DNA of 44,626 nucleotides from Nemertoderma westbladi (GCA_032718475.1 JAUCBJ010001155.1:1-44626); one strand, 5' to 3'. Shown: positions 1-11,264, numbered from the stretch's first letter. The notes: generated by a model not told the origin, from the letters alone. Program-made: numbers and translations.

Positions 1-120
1 GAATGTTTCCCGCACACTATACGAATGCGTCCCGCATGTTATATACGAATGTTTCCCACGCTATACGAATGCGTTACGAATGTTTTACGAGTGTTATACG
101 AATGTTTACCGCAGGATTTT
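1..120. repeat. Degenerate ACGAATG short-motif repeat
   Basis: The core ACGAATG or ACGAATGCG recurs about every 12-20 bases, joined by variants such as TTTACGAATG and CCCGCATG. The same motif family returns at 1379-1698, so the two blocks are probably pieces of one old tandem or dispersed repeat. The block runs off the left edge. No coding signal is seen. Confidence 0.6.
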
Positions 121-393
121 TATTTTTTTTCATTATTTCGCTACAGTTTACATAGTTTTAACAGTTTACAACTGTTAAAACGTGTCCATTTTATTTTATT
201 TTTTTGAATATACTTGATATTCCGAATCGAATATGAAAGCCATTTTCAATTTCCCCAAAAAAATGTTCAGATATGATTCAAGAGCACGCAATTTCAGACG
301 TAAATCGTTATAGTTCTGATGATTTTATTATCTAGAATATTAATTTCAAGCTTTTGATTAATCTTATTAATTATTATTGATGGTTTATTATTT
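121..393. other. AT-rich non-coding stretch
   Basis: There is no credible gene, RNA or mobile-element end here. T-rich runs occur at 117-135 and 190-205. Confidence 0.5.
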
Positions 394-530
394 TTTATGA
401 TATTTTATTATTATATTATTTTATTATTATATTATTTTATTATTATATCATTTTATTATTATATTATTTTATTATTATATTATATTATTTTATTATTATA
501 TTATTTTATTATTATATATATTTGTATTAT
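394..530. repeat. AT-only minisatellite, unit about 16 bp
   Basis: The unit ATTTTATTATTATATT is repeated about eight times with small indels. It is pure A/T apart from one C, and its open frame is a composition artefact. Slippage is the likely mode of growth. Confidence 0.85.
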
Positions 531-878
531 TATTATACAGTATATATATTTTATTACTTATTATCGAAAAAAAGCGAATTAATATTCTAGAATATAGTAA
601 AAAAAACATTGAAATTGTGTTGATGCATCTCATAAAATGTATGCCTTTGATGTATTTTGTCTGTAAGATTTTTTTACCATTAATAAGTGTAGGGCCTACT
701 GTAGCAGTATACCGGTACTGCTACACTGCTGACAGTATATCAGTAGACTTTTTAATGGCGTTTTATAGCGAATTAAACAAATTCGACCTGGCGGCCTAAG
801 AAACTGTGTGAGAATATCACCATAAACAGGTACAATTTAATAAAAATTCCCACATGCTTTATAATATGTATTGGTACT
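531..878. other. Non-coding stretch, nothing recognised
   Basis: This is AT-rich sequence with scattered CTACTGTA-type motifs. There are no domains in any frame longer than about 60 codons. Confidence 0.4.
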
Positions 879-1104
879 GTACTGTAGGCCAGGTGAGATA
901 AATAATGACAACATAAAACTACTGTAATAACTTTGGGAAATGAGTACTACTGTACAGGATGACAGGGGCTAAAACTACGGGTGGGGGGTGCCTAGTGCCT
1001 ACATACTATAAGTATGCCTACATACTGTAGTTCCTTAAGTTAATAATCGTTTTAGTTTTACTAGTTTTATGTTGTCATTATTTATCTCACCTAGCCTACA
1101 GTAC
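879..1104. repeat. Inverted repeat, 42-bp arms with 142-bp spacer
   Basis: The left arm (879-920) and the reverse complement of the right arm (1063-1104) agree at 41 of 42 positions; the one difference is GGCC versus GGCT. A MITE-sized foldback is the simplest explanation. Target duplications were not identified. Confidence 0.75.
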
Positions 1105-1378
1105 ATAACCTTTACATTATTACAGTATATCAAGCATGTTGGTAAAGGGAACAGGTTTACATACCAAAATAATGGAGAACCAAAATAATAAACGGGAGTT
1201 AAGAATTACTGGGCAGCCCATTAAATAAATATAAAATAAAATGTAAAAGTACAGTACATGGGACTGGCTGACTGGTAACAAAGGAGCTACTAACTAATAA
1301 CACTATGTTCGATTATTTGCCGAAATGGTGATTGGCCCAGGATTACTGTCTGTACGGTACTCTAATTGAGAGTGCTTT

Positions 1379-1698
1379 GCATGCGTATGCGCATGCGTCA
1401 CGAATGGACCACGAATAATTTTAAGCGTGGCGTGGCTAAGCATTCGTATCGCATGTGCCCACGAACGAATGAACCACGAATTATTTTTTGTGTGGAGTGG
1501 AAGCATTCGTATCGCATGTGCCACGAATGATGAGCCACGAATATATTTACAAGTGAAATCTCACATGCGATACGAATACTATACGCATTCGTTAAATTAT
1601 TCGGACTGACGAACCATTGACGAAGGCTTCACGAATCTTAAATAACATTGCACGCACCTTTTACGAATGCTGCATGTGGCACGAATGCGTTACGCATG
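1379..1698. repeat. CACGAATG-rich degenerate repeat
   Basis: About fifteen copies of CACGAATG, TACGAATGC or their complement CATTCGTA are present. A roughly 55-base block (GCATTCGTATCGCATGTGCC and flanks) occurs twice, near 1440 and 1503. It is related to the block at the left window edge. Confidence 0.65.
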
Positions 1699-1711
1699 GG
1701 ATTTTTTACTG

Positions 1712-1795
1712 CCCCCCCCCCCCCCCCCAAGATACCTGGGGAGGGGCAGATGCCCCCTTGCCCCCCCCCCCCCCCCCCCCCTAGAACCGCCACTG
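1712..1795 (-). mobile_element. Solitary hAT-like terminus with C homopolymers
   Basis: Read on the minus strand, the segment starts CAGTGGCGGTTCTAG and continues into long G runs. The plus strand shows C17 at 1712-1728 and C21 at 1761-1781. CAGTGGCGG-type ends are known from hAT elements. No partner end was found, so this is either a fragment or an element whose other end has diverged. Confidence 0.4.
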
Positions 1796-2340
1796 TCTAC
1801 CGAGCATCACCATCCTGTCCCATAATAACTTCGTAGCGGCTTTGTGTCGACGGTCGAAAAGTGGCCATAGCAGTAGTGCTTTTTTTCTGACCTTCGTCCT
1901 GGAACCCTACGCAGCCGGGTACTATACAGCTATACACCGGCTTTCATTGCAGTAAAGAAAAGTGTAGGCGCCGTATAACCGCGGTATAATCAGTTTTCAG
2001 ATCTAGCTCCTCTACTAATTTATTATGCCCTATATTAATTAAATAAAACACCGCAAAGATAGGTGGAATATTCTGATATTCAATTAAAGGGATATTGCGT
2101 TAGAGAAACTGTGATAGGCAAAACAGAAGTAGGCCTAAGCAGCTAGGCTTGTACAGTCTGCAGTCTGACAGTTGTAGCTAGAATAATTGCTGAATTGCAT
2201 CGGATCGGATCGGATCGGACGGCATCTGACATATAATTCTACCTCGTGCTTGGGGCAAGCCACGAAGTCTAGCCTAGCCCCAGAGCCTAGCAGCCTCTCG
2301 GTCAGTCAGTCAGTCGGTGACAGAGGGTGGGGAGGTAGAA
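1796..2340. other. Non-coding; short CGGAT repeat near 2197-2220
   Basis: The only structure seen is a four-fold CGGAT tandem at about 2197-2220 and a GTCAGTCAGTCAGTCGG run near 2301-2318. No gene is supported. Confidence 0.4.
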
Positions 2341-2372
2341 TAAAACGTCTGCCCTTATCTGATCTGATCTGA
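2341..2372 (+). repeat. Left copy of a 32-bp inverted repeat pair
   Basis: This is the inverted counterpart of 6481-6512, with 31 of 32 positions agreeing. The core is CTTATCTGATCTGATCTGA. The pair brackets a 4.2-kb cluster of small elements. No flanking duplication was found, so whether they are the ends of one transposon is open. Confidence 0.55.
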
Positions 2373-3019
2373 CAACATCTGATCCTATAACCAATCAGGA
2401 GAAAGAGATATAATATTTACCTAACTGTCTGTTAGGTAAATAGCCAATAGCTGAATAGGGGATCACGTTTCACTTTGCCTGTTAATGTATCAGTATGATG
2501 TAGCAGTACAGGCATACCAGTATGCATCTAATGCACAAAGGCATATTATTATATATTAAAAATGCGATATAGGATGAAGGATGGCGGGTATGAAAGTTGT
2601 GTGATTGTCCCAGCAAAGATGGATAGTTTCAGATGTAAACAACTTTCGTAGATTTAGTTGGTGTTGAAACATTAAACATTTATTAAAAACAATACAGCCT
2701 TTGCTGCAATATTTTCGTAAATCTTTCTTGTTAATAGTTATCATTATTAATAGTTAAAGTTAATTATATTAATTCTAATTAATATTATTAATTAAGTAAT
2801 GATACTTATTAATACATTACATTTAAAATATTTATTGTTTGTTTGTTACGCTAAACAGCTAAAGGCAGAAAGGGAAGGCAGGAAGGGTTATCTCTCTAGG
2901 CCTACTGTGTAGTGTGTATATGACGAAACACTTAACATGCCCCATATTGCCAGCTGATACAGTGCAGTTTATACGATGAAGGAATATGGGAAGGTGTATG
3001 GGAATGTGGGAATTAATAA

Positions 3020-3225
3020 ACGCTGTTGTTACCTTCCAATTGAAGGAAAAGAGCAGGTTACAGCGGCTGTAATTTCTAACCAAAACAATAAACGACGTTT
3101 TACCTACAAATTGAGGGAAAGGAGCAGGTTACCGAGACAGGGTTTTCTAACAGTCTAACCAAAACAATAAAGGATTGTGTTACCTACTAATTGAGGGAAA
3201 GGAGAATATGTTACCGCGGCGGCTT
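3020..3225. repeat. Tandem monomers of about 80 bp (AACCAAAACAATAAACG family)
   Basis: Three diverged monomers share ATTGAGGGAAAGGAGCAGGT and CTAACCAAAACAATAAACG. Single monomers recur near 5740-5830, 6075-6130 and 12872-12930. In the last two they lie inside elements bounded by CCCATGTGAAGAATACCAGG repeats, so the monomer appears to be an internal module of that family. Confidence 0.7.
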
Positions 3226-3299
3226 GTTTACACCCACCTTCTTACTAACCGTCCGACTGACTGATCAATAGATAATCCCCCTCAAAAAATAAAGGACAT

Positions 3300-3475
3300 C
3301 GCGCACGCGCATAAAACACTTAATAAAGATAAATTTAATAAAAAATATCGACCAATAAAAAATCGACCGAAAAGTGAAATCCTGGTATTCTTTACATGCA
3401 ACATGGGCGAAGAATACGACTTTATGCCGTTATATTTCACTTTGCAGTTACCCCCATGTGAAGAATACCAAGGAC
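3300..3475. mobile_element. Rearranged copies of the CCCATGTGAAGAATACCAGG TIR element
   Basis: The 3300-3412 part matches the right half of the intact copy at 6055-6274 (AAAACACTTAATAAAGATAA, then GTGAAATCCTGGTATTC). The 3430-3473 part matches a left end (CCCCCATGTGAAGAATACC). The ends therefore sit back to back, as if two copies met or one was inverted. Confidence 0.55.
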
Positions 3476-3567
3476 CTTAATTAATACTGTAGTAGGCCTA
3501 TTGAAGAATCCTGGCCTTTTTTTCGGCAAAAGTGGTATCTTTTAGTGCAAAACAGTCAGTCAGTGAG

Positions 3568-3849
3568 AAGTCAAAAATTGGACTTGAGTCCAAAATTGGA
3601 CTTCGACTCCAGTTCAAGTCCAAAATTGGACTTCTGTGAGTCCAATATTGGACTTCAAATCAGCCAATTGCTCCAGGGCCTTGGGTAATAGGATCGGGCG
3701 GGATTTTTTTTCTTTAATCGAAAATATATCAAAAAATAAGAGTTTTGAACAGGGGGACCTGAAATTCACCAGGGGGAACTTTTTTTTATAAGGCTTTGAA
3801 TTTTTACAAAAGTCCAATATTGGACTTTAAGTCCAATTTTGGACGTGAC
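3568..3849. mobile_element. Small inverted-repeat element made of AGTCCAAWWTTGGACT palindromes
   Basis: Full 16-bp palindromes of this form lie at 3587-3602, 3617-3632, 3639-3654 and 3811-3826. Degenerate copies occur at 3570-3585 and 3830-3845. The outer copies make the segment a loose terminal inverted repeat of about 280 bp around a T-rich centre. Transposase and target duplication are not visible, so the mobile-element label is inferred. Confidence 0.5.
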
Positions 3850-3945
3850 ATTGAGAATCGAACTTAAAGGTACATGAAGCATGACAGATGAGAGACAGCC
3901 AGACAGCTGTTAAGTTATGGAAAGCTACCTTTGCAGCTCTGTATG

Positions 3946-5222
3946 CCAGGTTGGAATTCATGCTGCAAAACTCGGACGCGTACCTGCGCGAATGACCGCA
4001 AACCAGATGCGCGTTGCGCGTTTGGGTGAGACAGGTGCGCGTTCGGGTGTGAGACAGGTGCGCGTTGCGCCTCAGCGCGCAGCTCTGCCTCTGATGCGCA
4101 CCATAAATTAATTGAAATCACGAAAATACACAAAAAAATTTCGCTCGCTGCGCTCGCATTGGTTTCTCATTTCCAATTCTTCAAACAGTCAAATCACTTC
4201 ACCATAATACTGTAATACCGGCAACCGGAGCTGAATTTGTCTATTTATTTTAACTACAGTACTCTATTGTTGTATTGTTATATATATATATTTGATTTAA
4301 TTCGCACGAGGCGACAATACAGGGTAAATGTAAATAAAAATGCACGCAAATGCACAATAAAACAGCTGGCTAAAAATATAAAGTATGTGATTAAAATATC
4401 ATAGAGGTGGCTGAAGAATGCAAGGTGTTAGTTGTCAGTCGCCACTCGTGGACACAATTACTTTGCATGCAAAAACTGTGTACTGAATAGTTCAAATGAT
4501 TTAGAGCATTACCGGACAATGAGCAATACGCAATACAATAAATAACAATATATAATTAACGAATGAAATCTGATCCAAGTATTAAATATTACAACGGTAC
4601 ATCCCTGTGGTTGTAGTCAATATTATAAATTGATATTATCTGTTATCGATTGTTATTAGGTCTATGCTATGCCGATGTTACGTTAGTAAACAGGTAAAGT
4701 CAGAAAGTAACAATGTATTATAAGTATGACTTAATTATAAGCCAACTGTATGTTTAAGCCTAATTGTTAGGTAGGCCTATACAAAGTATTATTGGCAGAC
4801 TGGTACCTATTTCAATATTCGTTTTTTTGAAATTACCGGTACATGTTTTGTTTGTAATCTAAAATAATATTTTCTGTTATAAAAGCAGTGAGCCCGATGG
4901 GCCACCATAGTAGTGGATTAAAAAAATATTTTTTAATATTAACAATTTTGATGTTGCAAAAATTACATTTATTATGTAAGCCTAGATTCAACGTACAGAC
5001 AGACAGACGTAAAGATAAGCTTAAAACGCTCAAACTTGTAAAATAGGAATGTAAAATTGTTCTTATGAACTGTGCGATTTTTTGAGATATGCATGACATG
5101 AGCTGCGCGATTTTGTTTGGATTATGACATATGATGAGGTGCGCGACGAGCCAATTTCAGGTGCGCGGTGATTTCAAAACAACAAAGTGTACCTGCGCGC
5201 TCATGCATGAATTCCAACCTGG
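3946..5222. mobile_element. Non-autonomous hAT-like element, 1,277 bp, with 8-bp TSD
   Basis: Both ends read CCAGGTTGGAATTCATGC when read inward (18 of 18 identical). The flanks are identical 8-mers, TCTGTATG, at 3938-3945 and 5223-5230. Subterminal DNA on both sides is rich in GCGCG and in ACCTGCGCG. An 8-bp duplication and a CAGG-type end fit the hAT superfamily. No transposase frame exists inside, so it would depend on a partner element in trans. Confidence 0.85.
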
Positions 5223-5230
5223 TCTGTATG

Positions 5231-5734
5231 TATCTTCAGTGTACTGACTGTACTGTACTTAGAATAAAATGGTACATTCTAGCATTATAGGTACTTTGTA
5301 CTTTACTTTTAGCTTTTAGCATATTGTTTAGTCAGTTAGTTCACAATTTACATTCATGTTATGTGTAACCTTACAGCCTTATGTACCCAGGACTTTATAG
5401 TGTCTTTAGGACTAGATTAGATTATGCTCCAACAAATATTTAATTACAAATTATATTTGGTGGATACTGGTAGCAATGCCAGGTTAGCCAACTGCAGCTG
5501 CTGCTAAGGCTAACTACAGTACAAGCTACGATTTCGTCTAAGGCTATGGGAGCCCTATCAGAAAGAAATACTACAAGTTGATGCTACCACCATCTCTTCT
5601 AATTTTTCCATACAACAGGAAGGGTATTATAAAACAGCTGGAAAACAGGATAATGAAATGGGATTAGTAACTGATTAACGCGTTGGGGTCTCCACATAAT
5701 AAGTACAGAAGTAACAAGTAACACACGTCATAAT
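5231..5734. other. Non-coding stretch, nothing recognised
   Basis: No ORF with recognisable residues, no RNA and no clean repeat boundary were seen. Confidence 0.4.
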
Positions 5735-6054
5735 CATAAACCAATTGAGTGAAAGGAACAGGTTACAGAGGCAGGCTTTTCTAACTAAAACAATAAACGG
5801 CCACTTTTTGACTTTACCAATTGAAGGAGCCCTATAACCTCACCACATACTACTACTGACTAACAGTTGTATAGGAAGTTTGCAGTTAAAGTATCTGCTC
5901 GGGGAGATGGTCCCACGTCTAGTCTCGCTAGTAGGTTTGGTTTCGCTAGTAGGTTTGGTTTCGAGTATTTGTACGTTAACAGGGATGACAGACTTCAGAC
6001 TTGGAAGGTGGAACTCTTTTCGTGCTCTCCTGTATATTTCACTTTGCAGTTACT

Positions 6055-6274
6055 CCCATGTGAAGAATACCAGGTTTTCACGAAAAACACAGGTTACAGA
6101 AAGGCTGAATATAACCAAAACAATAAACGAATTAGTATATTTACAAGGTTATAAGATAGAAATAGCGCAATAAAACACTCAATAAAGATAAATTAAAAAA
6201 GAATTAAAATCTTCATATATAAAATTCCAGTAAAAGTCGACTGAAAAGTGAAATCCTGGTATTCTTCACATGGG
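6055..6274. mobile_element. 220-bp MITE-like element with perfect 20-bp TIRs
   Basis: The left end CCCATGTGAAGAATACCAGG and the reverse complement of the right end are identical over 20 bases. The interior holds one AACCAAAACAATAAACG monomer and an AT-rich half (AAAACACTCAATAAAGATAA). Related copies lie at 3300-3475, 12852-13050 and, partially, 28560-28640. The exact outer border is uncertain: the flanks ATTTCACTTTGCAGTTA on the left and CGG on the right are also partly shared between copies. Confidence 0.75.
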
Positions 6275-6480
6275 CGGTTTTGTATTCTTCACATGGGCCG
6301 GCACCAAAATTTGGCACCAGCCGCTAAAAACAAATTTAAGATTTCTAGCTTATTTTATTTGAATTCCTTTTAGTTCGTTTCGGTTAGTTTTTTAGTTAGT
6401 ATCGTTAGTTTCAGAGCGGGAGGTGTTATATGGCTTTGTTTATAGGCTCTGAACCAAGGTGGAACAAGTGTCAGATACCG

Positions 6481-6512
6481 TCAGATCAGATCAGATAAGG
6501 ACAGACGTTTTA
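6481..6512 (-). repeat. Right copy of the 32-bp inverted repeat pair
   Basis: Its reverse complement matches 2341-2372 with one mismatch. It lies in TCAGATCAGATCAGATAAGG context. Confidence 0.55.
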
Positions 6513-7204
6513 GCCATCCTAGAGGGTGAGTCGAGTCTTTAGCATATCGTTGCAACTTGTAGACTGGAAGAAATGTTTGAATGCTAATACTGTAATACAG
6601 TATTAAATAATCCTAATAACAATTAAGTCGGATAATGAAATGAAATGGAACAAAACATGATAGAGTCTACACACAGTCTGACAGTCCAGCAGTCTGATAG
6701 TACACTGATCAGCTGACAGGCTGATAGGCTTCTTTAGTTCCTCGGCGACGGTCCACTGATAAAGCTGATTGTACCTCTCTGCCACTATCCTGCTATCAGA
6801 GGGCTGGAGGGGGTTGGCAAAAACCTTAGGTTTTTCAAAACAAAAAGTTTTTTCAGGTTTTTGGAAGGTTTTTGCAGGTTTTTGAATGTTATCGCTTGGT
6901 TTTTTTAGTGTTTCTGTCAGGCTGTATTTGTATTGCTTGATTGATTAGATTGACCTGACAGCCTGACTGCTGGACTGCCTGAGCTTGATTGGTCCATCAG
7001 TTCATTCCTTATGGTTCGATAAATTATATGGCTGTATGGGGCTGCATTTCTTCAAGGTTATATTTTATACAGCACTGGCTGACTGGCAGACTGGTAGATA
7101 AGCCTACGATATACCGGTATTCTCGTATTACAATACAATAATCGATTTGATATTTGTTTTAAAAAGGGACAAGGTATAATTAGTCAGTCCAGCAGTGAGG
7201 TTTT

Positions 7205-8188
7205 ATTGTCGGCTTAGTTGAAGTTGAAGTTTGAAGTTGAAGTTTTTTATTAACAATGTACATAAGCCATATAAAATGTAAGACATATAAAACATAACAT
7301 AATACACTAATAACCGGCATAATTTGGAATCGACTATAATATTATAATTTAAAAAAAGGAATAGTGCATAGTTCATAAATAAAATATAGAATATCTTGTA
7401 GACATACAATGTTAGGGATAGCTCCATGAGGATAAACCTCGTTTCCATGGAGGTCCCTTTAAAAAGCACAGCATCAGCATTAAAGTGAGCGCAGCGTGTA
7501 AATTACTTAAAAATAACAAATTAATTTGATAAAATATCCGAATGGTATTACAACTAGCTAGTAAATATTAGCTTAAGAACAATCGGGTATTAATCATAGT
7601 GGGAAGTCCTGTATGTGCACTAAATAAAATCACAACATTTTGAGGGTATAAGTACAGTAGGAATTACATAAGGTGTAAGTAGGAATTACATAAATTTATT
7701 TATAAATTAAAATTAAATATTTAAGAATGCGTACAATATAAGAAAGTGAATTAAAATTAGTGTTAAAAAGTGCGCGATAGACAACACATGAAGTAAAATT
7801 AATTATTTAGACTAAAGATTGGCGCAATAGAAAAAAAGAGTGAAACAGGCGAATATGGAACACCAAAACCTAGAAGTAAGTTCAATTAAAATAAATATAA
7901 ATTAATAAAATAAAATAAGCACCAAGCATTCAGACTGGAAAATAGTATTTAATCTACAGTATCTTAAAACCCCATACCGAATCCAAAATTAATAAAATAA
8001 ATAAGAAAACATTACAATTTGGCTAAAAAAAAACCGTCTGGTGACTACAGTATCTATATTATTTACAACGCTAAATAATATGTTAATAAATTACAATTGA
8101 ACTAAAAAATAAAAATAAATTTTTGAAATGTCAGACAAATACATTCTGTGTAGTTCACTGATAAAACTGCCGAATAACTGAATAATAT
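7205..8188 (-). other. 3' untranslated region and tail of the split CR1/Jockey-like LINE
   Basis: This follows the stop codon of the RT ORF on the minus strand and holds no further coding signal. On the minus strand it ends in CTTCAA-type tandem repeats (about 7213-7244) rather than poly-A. That is the type of short-repeat tail used by CR1/L2-like LINEs. Confidence 0.6.
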
Positions 8189-9232
8189 TTACAATTGCCA
8201 GATTGAATGTTCATACTGCACTACTTGACTCAAAAGGTGTTGTTTAACCTGGTGCTTAAAAGACTCTACAGAAAGGGCATTACGTATGTCTGGTGGCAGC
8301 GCGTTCCATATGGATGGACCCATATATGAGAAGCACTCACAGCCCGTTGCCGTGTGCCGCGATGGGACGACTGCGTGTGTGCTGCCGCCACGGAGGTTCA
8401 TGGAGATCGAGTTGAATTGCACGAGTGAGGATAAGTATGGGGGTGATAGGGTCCGCGTGATCCGGTACATATGAGATGCTATGAGCTGCTTTATGCGCCA
8501 TTCTATAGGTAACCATGATAATTCGTTGTAATGTTCGCTAGATATATGCGTTTGACTATGTAAATTGAGGCAGAAGCGGATACATTTACGTTGTAATGCT
8601 TGTAGCTGGTCTCTCAATCTCTTCGATGTACTTGGATACCAGCACGAGGCAACAAAGTCTAGATGCGGTTGGATCATTGTATTACATAATTGGCGCCTCA
8701 AGCCTGAGTCTAGAACAGCCCCCTGTCTGTATAGAAATCTGAGGTTTTTGTTACCCTTTTTTATAACTTGCGTTGCCATGGAATTTCCAGATAGATCCAT
8801 ATCAAGGTGACAGCCAAGATATTTGATGGTTTTCACTTGTTCTATTTGAATAGTATTACATACGACGTTTAACTCATCACTTGTTGCCAGTCATTGATGT
8901 GTTCCGAATATGATAGATTTTGTTTTTTTGAAATTTAAGCTTAACCTGTTGTCTGTCGCCCAGTCATAAATGTTGATCAACGTCCTAGAAAGCACAACAG
9001 ATAAGGCTCCTGCATTGTCATGTTTGGCTAGTAAGTTTGAGTCATCAGCTAGCTTTAGAGATACACATGCATCAGAGGATATTGCATCTGTACGTGAATG
9101 GTCACCATTGGGCTCTTTCAATGACCGCTTTACATCCGTGGGAGAGGTTAAGACTATGTCTAGATCATTCACATATATCAAGAATAAAAGAACCGACAGT
9201 ATTCCACCCTGCGGGACACCCCGCTTTATTAG
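8189..9232 (-). pseudogene. C-terminal half of a LINE reverse transcriptase (split copy)
   Basis: Read on the minus strand from 9232, the frame opens with the RT motif RGVPQGGILS. It continues to IYVNDLD and the catalytic LADDSNLL, then the thumb and C-terminal region (KTIKYLGCHLD; ALPPDIRNALSVESFKHQVK). One in-frame TGA at 8891-8893 is the only lesion seen; the frame continues unchanged on both sides of it. A family-wide guess is the CR1/Jockey group of non-LTR elements. The N-terminal half lies at 16247-17510, separated by the 7-kb element. The product would copy LINE RNA at the target site, but this copy cannot do so. Confidence 0.85.
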
Positions 9233-9463
9233 GGGGACGTCTATTTACACCAAAAACACACAAAAACACACAAAAACTCACAAAAACACACAAAAACACA
9301 CAAAAACTCACAAAAACACACAAAAACACACAAAACACACAAAAACATAGAAAAACACACAAAAACATACGGCACATATATGAAATGCCTGCAAAGGTAA
9401 TTATCATTGCGGTTTGGGTTGTTGTCTGTTTGTCTGTATGGATGTAATTAATTGTAATCCAAA
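9233..9463 (+). repeat. Left outer arm of the foldback-like element
   Basis: After the terminal GGGGACGTC comes about 120 bp of a CAAAAACACA 10-bp tandem. It is followed by unique arm sequence (GAAATGCCTGCAAAGGTAAT) ending near AATTGTAATCCAAA. It is the near-identical inverse of 16003-16246, from which it differs mostly in repeat count and a few substitutions. Confidence 0.85.
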
Positions 9464-9837
9464 GAAGTTTGATGTGATTTATTGGGACGATGTAATAAAT
9501 ATATTTGCAGAAGAATCATACTGTAGTAGGCCTATAAACAACATTTTTTAAAAATGTAATAATATTTTAAAATCGGTAATAAAATCGGAATTGTAGTGGA
9601 ATTGAATGGCCATGATAAAACTAATTTATTTATTACATGGGAAAGCAAGACCAGTTATAAACTTCACGGCTTATATGTTCTTAAGTTTTTTTTCCCCTAC
9701 TGCCCTATGTAATATAGGCCTACGTAATTTTATTCTTAATTTGGTACTTTATTGTGGCTTAATTCTTTAATAAAAGATAGAGTGATATATTGTTACAAAA
9801 TAAATGTTTTGTTTTGTTTTAAAACAAAAACAAAGTT
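9464..9837. other. Left-only segment of the foldback-like element
   Basis: This unique AT-rich sequence has no counterpart beside the right outer arm, so it begins a left-only insertion or expansion reaching to about 11260. No coding signal is seen. Confidence 0.45.
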
Positions 9838-10945
9838 TTTGTTTGTTTGTTTTTGTGTGTCTTTGTTTTGTTTTTGTGTGTTTTTGTTGTTTTTGTGTGT
9901 CTTTGTTTTGTTTTTGCGTGTTTTTGTTTGTTTTTGTGTGTTTTTGTTTGTTTTTGTATGTTTTGTTTGTTTTTGTGTGTTTTTGTTTGTTTTTGTATGT
10001 TTTTGTTTGTTTTTGTGTGTTTTTGTTTGTTTTTGTGTGTTTTTGTTTGTTTTTGTGTGAATTGTATGTTTTTGTGTGTTTCTGTTTGTTTTTGTGTGTT
10101 TTTGTTTCTTTTTGTGTGTTCTGTTTCTTTTGTTTGTTTTTGTGTGTTTTGTTTGCTTTTGTTTGTTTGTGTGTTTTTTTGTTTATTTGTGTTTGTTTTT
10201 GTGTTTTTGTTTGTTTTTGTTTGCTTTTGTTTGTTTTTGTGTGTTTTTGTTTGTTTTGTGTGTTTTTGTGTGAATTGTATGTTTTTGTGTGAATTGTATG
10301 TTTTTGTGTGTTTTTGTGTGAATTGTATGTTTTTGTGTGTTTTTGTGTGAATTGTATGTTTTTGTGTGTTTCTGTTTGTTTTTGTGTGTTTTTGTTTGTT
10401 TTTGTGTGTTTTTGTTTCTTTAAGTGTCTTTTGTTTGTTTTTGTTTGTTTTTGTGTGTTTGTTTGCTTTTGTTTGTTTGTGTGTGTTTTTGTTTGTTTTT
10501 GTATATTTGTGTTTGTTTTGGGGTTTTTGTTTGTTTTGTTTGCTTTTGTTTGTTTTTCTGTGTGTTTTTGTTTATTTGTTTTTGTGTGTTTTTGTTTGTT
10601 TTTGTGTGTTTTTGTTTGTTTTGTGTGTTTCTGTTTGTTTTTGTGTGTTTTGTTTGTTTTTGTTTGATTTTGTGTGTTTATGTTTGTTTTTATGTGTTTT
10701 TGTTTGTTTTTGTGTGTTTTTGTTTGTTTTAGTGTGTTTTTGTTTGTTTTGTGTGTTTTTGTGTGAATTGTATATTTTTGTGTGTTTTTGTGTGGATTGT
10801 ATGTTTTTGTGTGTTTCTGTTTGTTTTTGTGTGTTTTTGTTTGTTTTTGTGTGTTTTGTTTCTTTATGTGTCTTTTGTTTGTTTTTGTGTGTTTTGTTTG
10901 CTTTTGTTTGTGTGTGTTTTTGTTTATTTGTGTTTATTTAATGTG
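9838..10945 (+). repeat. TTTTTGTGTGTTTTTGTTTG minisatellite, 1.1 kb
   Basis: The array has a roughly 20-bp period built from the 10-mer TGTGTTTTTG or TTTGTTTTTG, interspersed with TGTGAATTGTATG variants. It is the inverse complement of the CAAAAACACA unit in the adjacent outer arm. Its long low-complexity open frames (F, C, V and L only) are artefacts. Confidence 0.9.
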
Positions 10946-11264
10946 ACGTCAACATATGATCAGATGATGGTAGTCATAAATCGAGTATATTTTTCTTCCC
11001 GGAAGAGTTATTCTCACCAAGCTTGGAAAGAGATGTTGGAGGAAACGCAACCACACTATCTACTGTATTACAGTACTTAATCGCCCTTTGCGCAATTTAT
11101 CAAAGGCATCGCATTAACTGATATCAACCATAACCTGCCTGCCTGATCACAATCATATAGTAATGTTTAGATTGAATAAGCGCGATGCATCCGTCCAGGC
11201 GAAATATATGTGATGTTCATAATGGGGATTCCACGGAGGATCGAGTGCATCAATGATCTAATTT
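10946..11264. other. Left-only segment between minisatellite and inner arm
   Basis: No gene or repeat was recognised. It is absent from the corresponding place on the right side of the element. Confidence 0.4.

Noticed and set aside
3915-4133. Overlapping ORFs on both strands at 3.9-4.1 kb
   Set aside because: They lie in the GCGCG-rich subterminal repeats of the non-autonomous hAT-like element.
9752-10941. Overlapping ORFs made of F, C, V and L
   Set aside because: They are translations of the TTTTTGTG minisatellite, purely low complexity and without a stable frame.
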